A stretch of 64,000 nucleotides of DNA from Marinibaculum sp040216765 (GTDB lineage Bacteria; Pseudomonadota; Alphaproteobacteria; Ferrovibrionales; Ferrovibrionaceae): contig JAVJON010000070.1 of the NCBI GenBank assembly GCA_040216765.1, forward strand, positions 144,554 through 208,553. Reading direction: 5' to 3'. A program made the position numbers and the translations under genes. The notes under the pieces were generated by a model. It worked only from the letters and a program-made list of their open reading frames with translations, had not been told where the DNA came from and did not search any database. Shown one piece after another: positions 60,633 to 64,000 of this stretch. The first letter of the stretch is position 1, and each line of letters starts with the position of its first letter.

Positions 60633-61523
60633 ATGGCTGAAATAGCCCTCAGTTCGTCTATCCGCACGAACCTTCTGTCGCTGCAGCGCACGGATTCCCT
60701 CGCTCAGCGCACGCAGACCCGTCTGGCCACCGGCCAGAAGGTGAATTCCGCTATCGACGATGCGGTGGCCTTCTTCCAGGCCAAGGCCCTGACCGACCGC
60801 GCAAGCGATATCGGCGACCGCAAGTCGGAGATCAACCAGGCGATCTCCAGCCTGCAGGCAGCGAATGACGGCGTCGAGGCGGTCGACACGACCCTGCGCC
60901 AGCTGAAAGGTATCCTGCAGAGCGCCAAGACGGCATCCACGACAGAGCAGGCTGCGCTTCAGAGCCAGTTCAACACCCTGTCGCAGCAGCTGAACCAGAT
61001 CCTGAACGATGCCTCGTACCAGGGCCCGAACCTGCTGAACTCGTCGACGGCCAAGCTGACCGTGCAGTTCTCCGACTCCTCGAACGCCAAGCTCGACGTT
61101 CAGGGCAAGAACCTGCAGGTCTCTTCGACCACCAGCGGTGCGCTGTTCACGGCACTCGGCGCCACGGCGGCGGGTGCGCTGGCGGAGACGATCATCGGCT
61201 TCGCCGCCGGCAGCACGGTGGCCTTTACCGCTGCCAATGTCAGCAACTTCGACCGCGGCATCTCCCGCATCGACGATGCGATCACGATCCTGCGCTCGAC
61301 GGCGGCCGATCTGGGCTCCAACGTCACCTTCCTGAACACCCGCCTGGATTTCTCCCAGAGCTACGTCAACACCCTGGAAACCGGTGCCGACAAGCTGACC
61401 CTGGCGGATATCAACGAGGAAGGCGCCAATCTGGTCGCCCTGCAGACCCGCCAGCAGCTGGCCCTGCAGGCCCTGTCCTTCGCCGGTCAGAACGAGCGGT
61501 CCGTCCTCTCGCTCTTCGGCTAG
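60633..61523 (+). CDS. Flagellin 2
   Basis: A 296-residue flagellin nearly identical to copies 3 and 4 outside the centre. Conserved ends are MAEIALSSSIRTNLLSLQRT and LQTRQQLALQALSFAGQNER. The central segment is of the second type (ALGATAAGALAETIIGFAAG). A Pro replaces Leu in YQGPNLLNSS, unlike all other copies. It has its own sigma-54 promoter, enhancer-like dyads and the leader hairpin. The ATG at 60633 is used because of the GGAG spacing and agreement with the other copies; the frame is open 13 codons further up. Confidence 0.97.
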   Translation: MAEIALSSSIRTNLLSLQRTDSLAQRTQTRLATGQKVNSAIDDAVAFFQAKALTDRASDIGDRKSEINQAISSLQAANDGVEAVDTTLRQLKGILQSAKTASTTEQAALQSQFNTLSQQLNQILNDASYQGPNLLNSSTAKLTVQFSDSSNAKLDVQGKNLQVSSTTSGALFTALGATAAGALAETIIGFAAGSTVAFTAANVSNFDRGISRIDDAITILRSTAADLGSNVTFLNTRLDFSQSYVNTLETGADKLTLADINEEGANLVALQTRQQLALQALSFAGQNERSVLSLFG

Positions 61524-61560
61524 GGGTATCGACCAAAAGGCAGCAATTTCATATGATTAG

Positions 61561-61585
61561 GGCAGGCCGCTGAAGGCGGCCTGTC
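61561..61585 (+). terminator. Stem-loop between flagellins 2 and 3
   Basis: GGCAGGCCGC and GCGGCCTGTC pair over 10 bp (one G-U) around loop TGAAG. It lies 8 bases before the leader hairpin of flagellin 3. No U-run follows, so it is more likely a processing or stabilising element than a strong terminator. Confidence 0.5.
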
Positions 61586-61593
61586 GGGACCGC

Positions 61594-61610
61594 AGTTCCA
61601 GAAAGGAGCT
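61594..61610 (+). promoter_or_regulatory. 5'-UTR hairpin containing the ribosome binding site, flagellin 3
   Basis: Identical 17-base element (AGTTCC-AGAAA-GGAGCT), 5 bases before the ATG. No sigma-54 GG-N10-GC pair was found in the 92-base gap, so transcription probably reads through from flagellin 2. Confidence 0.7.
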
Positions 61611-61615
61611 GAGCT

Positions 61616-62503
61616 ATGGCTGAAATAGCCCTCAGTACGTCTATCCGTACCAACCTCCTGTCCCTGCAGCGCACGGATTCCCTCGCGCAGCGGACGCAGA
61701 CCCGTCTGGCTACCGGCCAGAAGGTCAACTCCGCCATCGACGACGCGGTGGCGTTCTTCCAGGCCAAGGCCCTGACCGATCGCGCCAGCGATATCGGCGA
61801 TCGCAAGTCCGAGATCAACCAGGCGATTTCCAGCCTGCAGGCGGCCAATGACGGCGTGGAAGCGGTCGACACGACCCTGCGCCAGCTGAAGGGCATCCTG
61901 CAGAGCGCCAAGACCGCCTCGACGACCGAGCAGGCGGCGCTGAGCCAGCAGTTCAACACCCTGTCGGCGCAGCTGAACCAGATCCTGAACGATGCCTCGT
62001 ATCAGGGCCTGAACCTGCTGAACTCGTCGACGTCGAAGCTGAGCGTGCAGTTCTCCGACTCCTCGAACGCCAAGCTCGACGTTCAGGGCAAGAACCTGCA
62101 GGTCTCCTCGACCACCAGCGGCGCGTTGTTCACCTCCCTCGGGGGGGTGGCCGGCAATTCCCTGGCCAGCAACATCATCGGCTTCGGTGGCACGGCGGTG
62201 GCCTTCACGGCCGCCAATGTCAGCAACTTCGACCGCGGGATCTCCCGCATCGACGATGCGATCACCACCCTGCGCTCGACGGCGGCCGATCTGGGGTCCA
62301 ACGTCACCTTCCTGAACACCCGCCTGGATTTCTCCCAGAGCTACGTCAACACCCTGGAAACCGGTGCCGACAAGCTGACCCTGGCGGATATCAACGAGGA
62401 AGGCGCCAACCTGGTCGCCCTGCAGACCCGCCAGCAGCTGGCCCTGCAGGCCCTGTCCTTCGCCGGTCAGAACGAGCGGTCCGTCCTCTCGCTCTTCGGC
62501 TAA
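61616..62503 (+). CDS. Flagellin 3
   Basis: A 295-residue flagellin. Both conserved ends match copy 2; the last 200 bases of copies 2 and 3 are almost identical at the DNA level, including synonymous positions. The central segment (SLGGVAGNSLASNIIGFGG) however follows the type of copy 1, making the gene a mosaic. No own sigma-54 promoter is seen. It ends 118 bases before flagellin 4. Confidence 0.97.
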   Translation: MAEIALSTSIRTNLLSLQRTDSLAQRTQTRLATGQKVNSAIDDAVAFFQAKALTDRASDIGDRKSEINQAISSLQAANDGVEAVDTTLRQLKGILQSAKTASTTEQAALSQQFNTLSAQLNQILNDASYQGLNLLNSSTSKLSVQFSDSSNAKLDVQGKNLQVSSTTSGALFTSLGGVAGNSLASNIIGFGGTAVAFTAANVSNFDRGISRIDDAITTLRSTAADLGSNVTFLNTRLDFSQSYVNTLETGADKLTLADINEEGANLVALQTRQQLALQALSFAGQNERSVLSLFG

Positions 62504-62569
62504 CGCAATCACCGCCGGAAACCGGCCTGAAAACGATGGAGGCGCGCTGAAACCACTGCAGAAACAAGG

Positions 62570-62590
62570 CTGACCGCGATGGGCGGTCAG
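62570..62590 (+). terminator. Stem-loop between flagellins 3 and 4
   Basis: CTGACCGC and GCGGTCAG form a perfect 8-bp stem with loop GATGG. It sits 9 bases before the leader hairpin, the same relative place as the stem-loop before flagellin 3. No U-run. Confidence 0.5.
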
Positions 62591-62599
62591 TCGCCCCGC

Positions 62600-62616
62600 A
62601 GTTCCAGAAAGGAGCT
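62600..62616 (+). promoter_or_regulatory. 5'-UTR hairpin containing the ribosome binding site, flagellin 4
   Basis: Third identical copy of AGTTCC-AGAAA-GGAGCT, ending 5 bases before the ATG. I find no GG-N10-GC promoter in the upstream gap. Confidence 0.7.
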
Positions 62617-62621
62617 GAACA

Positions 62622-63509
62622 ATGGCTGAAATAGCCCTCAGTACGTCCATCCGGACGAACCTGTTGTCGCTGCAGCGCACGGATACCCTTGCGCAACGGA
62701 CGCAGACCCGTCTGGCCACCGGCCAGAAGGTCAACTCCGCGATCGACGATGCCGTTTCGTTCTTCATGGCGAAGTCCCTGACGGACCGCGCCAGCGATAT
62801 CGGCGATCGCAAGTCGGAGATCAACCAGGCGATTTCCAGCCTGCAGGCGGCCAATGACGGCGTGGAGGCGGTCGACGCCACCCTGCGCCAGCTCAAGGGC
62901 ATCCTGCAGAGCGCCAAGACGGCCTCGACGACCGAGCAGACTGCGCTTCAGAGCCAGTTCAACACCCTGTCGCAGCAGCTGAACCAGATCCTGAACGATT
63001 CCTCGTACCAGGGCCTGAACCTGCTGAACTCGTCGACTGCCAAGCTGACCGTGCAGTTCTCCGATTCCTCGAACGCCAAGCTCGACGTTCAGGGCAAGAA
63101 CCTGCAGGTCTCCTCGACCACCAACGGTGCGCTGTTCACGGCACTCGGTGCCACGGCAGCGGGCGCGCTGGCAGAGACGATCATCGGCTTCAACGCCGGC
63201 AGCACGGTGGCCTTCACGGCTGCCAATGTCAGCAACTTCGACCGGGGCATTGCCCGGATCGACGATGCCATCACCACCTTGCGTTCCACCGCGGCGGATC
63301 TGGGCTCCAACGTCACTTTCCTGAACACCCGCCTGGACTTCTCGCAGAACTATTCCCAAACCCTGGAAGCCGGGGCCGACAAGCTGGTGCTGGCGGACAT
63401 CAACGAGGAGGGCGCGAATCTCGTGGCCTTGCAGACCCGGCAGCAGCTGGCCCTGCAGGCCCTGTCCTTTGCCGGCCAGAACGAGCGGTCCGTGTTGTCG
63501 CTTTTCTAG
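62622..63509 (+). CDS. Flagellin 4
   Basis: A 295-residue flagellin with the central segment type of copy 2 (ALGATAAGALAETIIGFNAG). It differs from copies 2 and 3 in SFFMAKSL near residue 48, NYSQTLEAGADKLVLAD near residue 245, and by ending in LSLF without the final Gly. Otherwise both D0/D1 ends are conserved. Confidence 0.97.
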   Translation: MAEIALSTSIRTNLLSLQRTDTLAQRTQTRLATGQKVNSAIDDAVSFFMAKSLTDRASDIGDRKSEINQAISSLQAANDGVEAVDATLRQLKGILQSAKTASTTEQTALQSQFNTLSQQLNQILNDSSYQGLNLLNSSTAKLTVQFSDSSNAKLDVQGKNLQVSSTTNGALFTALGATAAGALAETIIGFNAGSTVAFTAANVSNFDRGIARIDDAITTLRSTAADLGSNVTFLNTRLDFSQNYSQTLEAGADKLVLADINEEGANLVALQTRQQLALQALSFAGQNERSVLSLF

Positions 63510-63520
63510 GCTAGGCAAAG

Positions 63521-63558
63521 TTTACCCGGCATAAATGTTGCATGGGTAAATTTGTCCC
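63521..63558 (+). promoter_or_regulatory. Sigma-54-type promoter of flagellin 5 within an inverted repeat
   Basis: CCGGCATAAATGTTGCA (63526-63542) has GG at 63528-63529 and GC at 63540-63541, spaced by 10, with a full TTGCA -12 element. The promoter is framed by TTTACCC (63521-63527) and GGGTAAA (63544-63550). A near-dyad GGCA-N5-TACC (63514-63526) adjoins it. Predicted start near 63553. Confidence 0.7.
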
Positions 63559-63582
63559 GGTGACCCGAAGGGTCGCTACATA

Positions 63583-63603
63583 GGGTGCCTCGAATGGGCG
63601 CCC
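63583..63603 (+). terminator. Stem-loop upstream of the flagellin 5 leader hairpin
   Basis: GGGTGCC (63583-63589) pairs with GGCGCCC (63597-63603) over 7 bp with one G-U pair. It ends 7 bases before the leader hairpin, as in copies 3 and 4. Another small hairpin GACCC-GAA-GGGTC is at 63562-63574. Both are downstream of the predicted start, so here the element is clearly leader and not a terminator of copy 4. Confidence 0.5.
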
Positions 63604-63610
63604 GACACAT

Positions 63611-63627
63611 AGTTCCAGAAAGGAGCT
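63611..63627 (+). promoter_or_regulatory. 5'-UTR hairpin containing the ribosome binding site, flagellin 5
   Basis: Fourth identical copy of AGTTCC-AGAAA-GGAGCT, 4 bases before the ATG at 63632. The flanks differ from the other copies (AGTT after the stem instead of GAAC), which shows that the 17 bases themselves are conserved. Confidence 0.7.
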
Positions 63628-63631
63628 AGTT

Positions 63632-64000
63632 ATGGCAGAAATCGCCCTAAGCACGTCCATCCGGACGAACCTGTTGTCGCTGCAGCGGACGGACTCGCTC
63701 GCCCAGCGTACGCAGACCCGCCTGGCCACCGGCCAGCGGGTGAACAGCGCCATCGACGATGCCGTTGCGTTCTTTCAGGCGAAGTCCCTGACCGACCGCG
63801 CCAGCGATATCGGCGACCGCAAGTCGGAGATCAACCAGGCGATCTCCAGCCTGCAGGCGGCCAATGACGGTGTGGAGGCGGTCGACGCCACCCTGCGCCA
63901 GCTCAAGGGTATCCTGCAGAGCGCGAAGACGGCCTCGACGACCGAGCAGACTGCGCTTCAGAGCCAGTTCAACACCCTGTCGCAGCAGCTGAACCAGATC
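63632..64000 (+). CDS. Flagellin 5 (3' end outside window)
   Basis: The first 123 codons of a fifth flagellin. The N-terminal D0/D1 region reads MAEIALSTSIRTNLLSLQRT and LATGQRVNSAIDDAVAFFQ; Lys of GQKV in the other copies is Arg here. DNA from about 63780 on is almost identical to flagellin 4 (62760 onward). It has its own sigma-54-type promoter. The central segment and end are not visible. Confidence 0.95.
   Translation, partial: MAEIALSTSIRTNLLSLQRTDSLAQRTQTRLATGQRVNSAIDDAVAFFQAKSLTDRASDIGDRKSEINQAISSLQAANDGVEAVDATLRQLKGILQSAKTASTTEQTALQSQFNTLSQQLNQI

Overview
The window is one contiguous stretch of very GC-rich DNA with short intergenic gaps and strong GC-type codon bias. The gene set points to an alphaproteobacterium, most likely Rhodospirillales-like: a purS-purQ-purL-bolA-monothiol glutaredoxin cluster, a DUF1476/zeta F1-ATPase inhibitor homologue, tandem short alphaproteobacterial flagellins with sigma-54 promoters, TRAP transport and many CoA-linked catabolic enzymes. 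I cannot name a genus.

Region 1 (1-25.9 kb) is an accessory catabolic region. It opens with a truncated Rieske oxygenase, a metalloprotease-fold/NicX-like gene broken by an in-frame amber codon, and a fused dimethylformamidase-like iron hydrolase. A convergent alpha/beta hydrolase, a PaiB-like flavoprotein, a GST, a DUF1330 protein and an aminothiazoline-carboxylate-hydrolase-like protein follow. A TetR-SDR pair faces a long + strand operon (9.2-19.3 kb): acyl-CoA synthetase, complete TRAP transporter (DctQ, DctM, DctP), thiolase-like protein, DUF35/OB-fold partner, second acyl-CoA synthetase, PRISE-type enone reductase and old yellow enzyme. This looks like uptake, CoA activation and reduction of an unsaturated carboxylic acid. 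It is followed by a phosphodiesterase-type hydrolase, an acetoacetate-decarboxylase-family enzyme, a CMD protein, a styrene-monooxygenase-like flavoprotein with its flavin reductase, an SDR and a divergent AraC regulator with two direct-repeat operators.

Region 2 (25.9-57.3 kb) is mostly core genome. It holds glutaredoxin, BolA, purL, purQ, purS, purC, DUF1476, purB, a GNAT, RadC, Map, SfsA, a CinA-type protein, tRNA-Leu(UAA), TrkH, an OmpA-like lipoprotein, sugar-nucleotide type genes (epimerase-like and Nudix), a DAO-type oxidase, a MATE exporter, an AbrB-type membrane protein, NAD kinase and moaA. Odd members are a 1,084-residue protein with a TonB-like anchor, Sel1-like repeats and ankyrin repeats, and a sensor kinase whose H-box histidine is glutamine.

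Region 3 (55.7-64 kb) is a flagellar-filament locus: a TPR/glycosyltransferase-like protein, a beta-propeller protein of unknown role, and five flagellin paralogues in tandem (the last cut by the window end). Three sigma-54-type promoters, a cluster of GGCA-N5-TGCC dyads resembling enhancer sites for an NtrC-class activator, and a conserved 5'-UTR hairpin that includes the Shine-Dalgarno sequence suggest transcriptional plus post-transcriptional control of the array. Alternating central segments among the flagellins suggest gene conversion.
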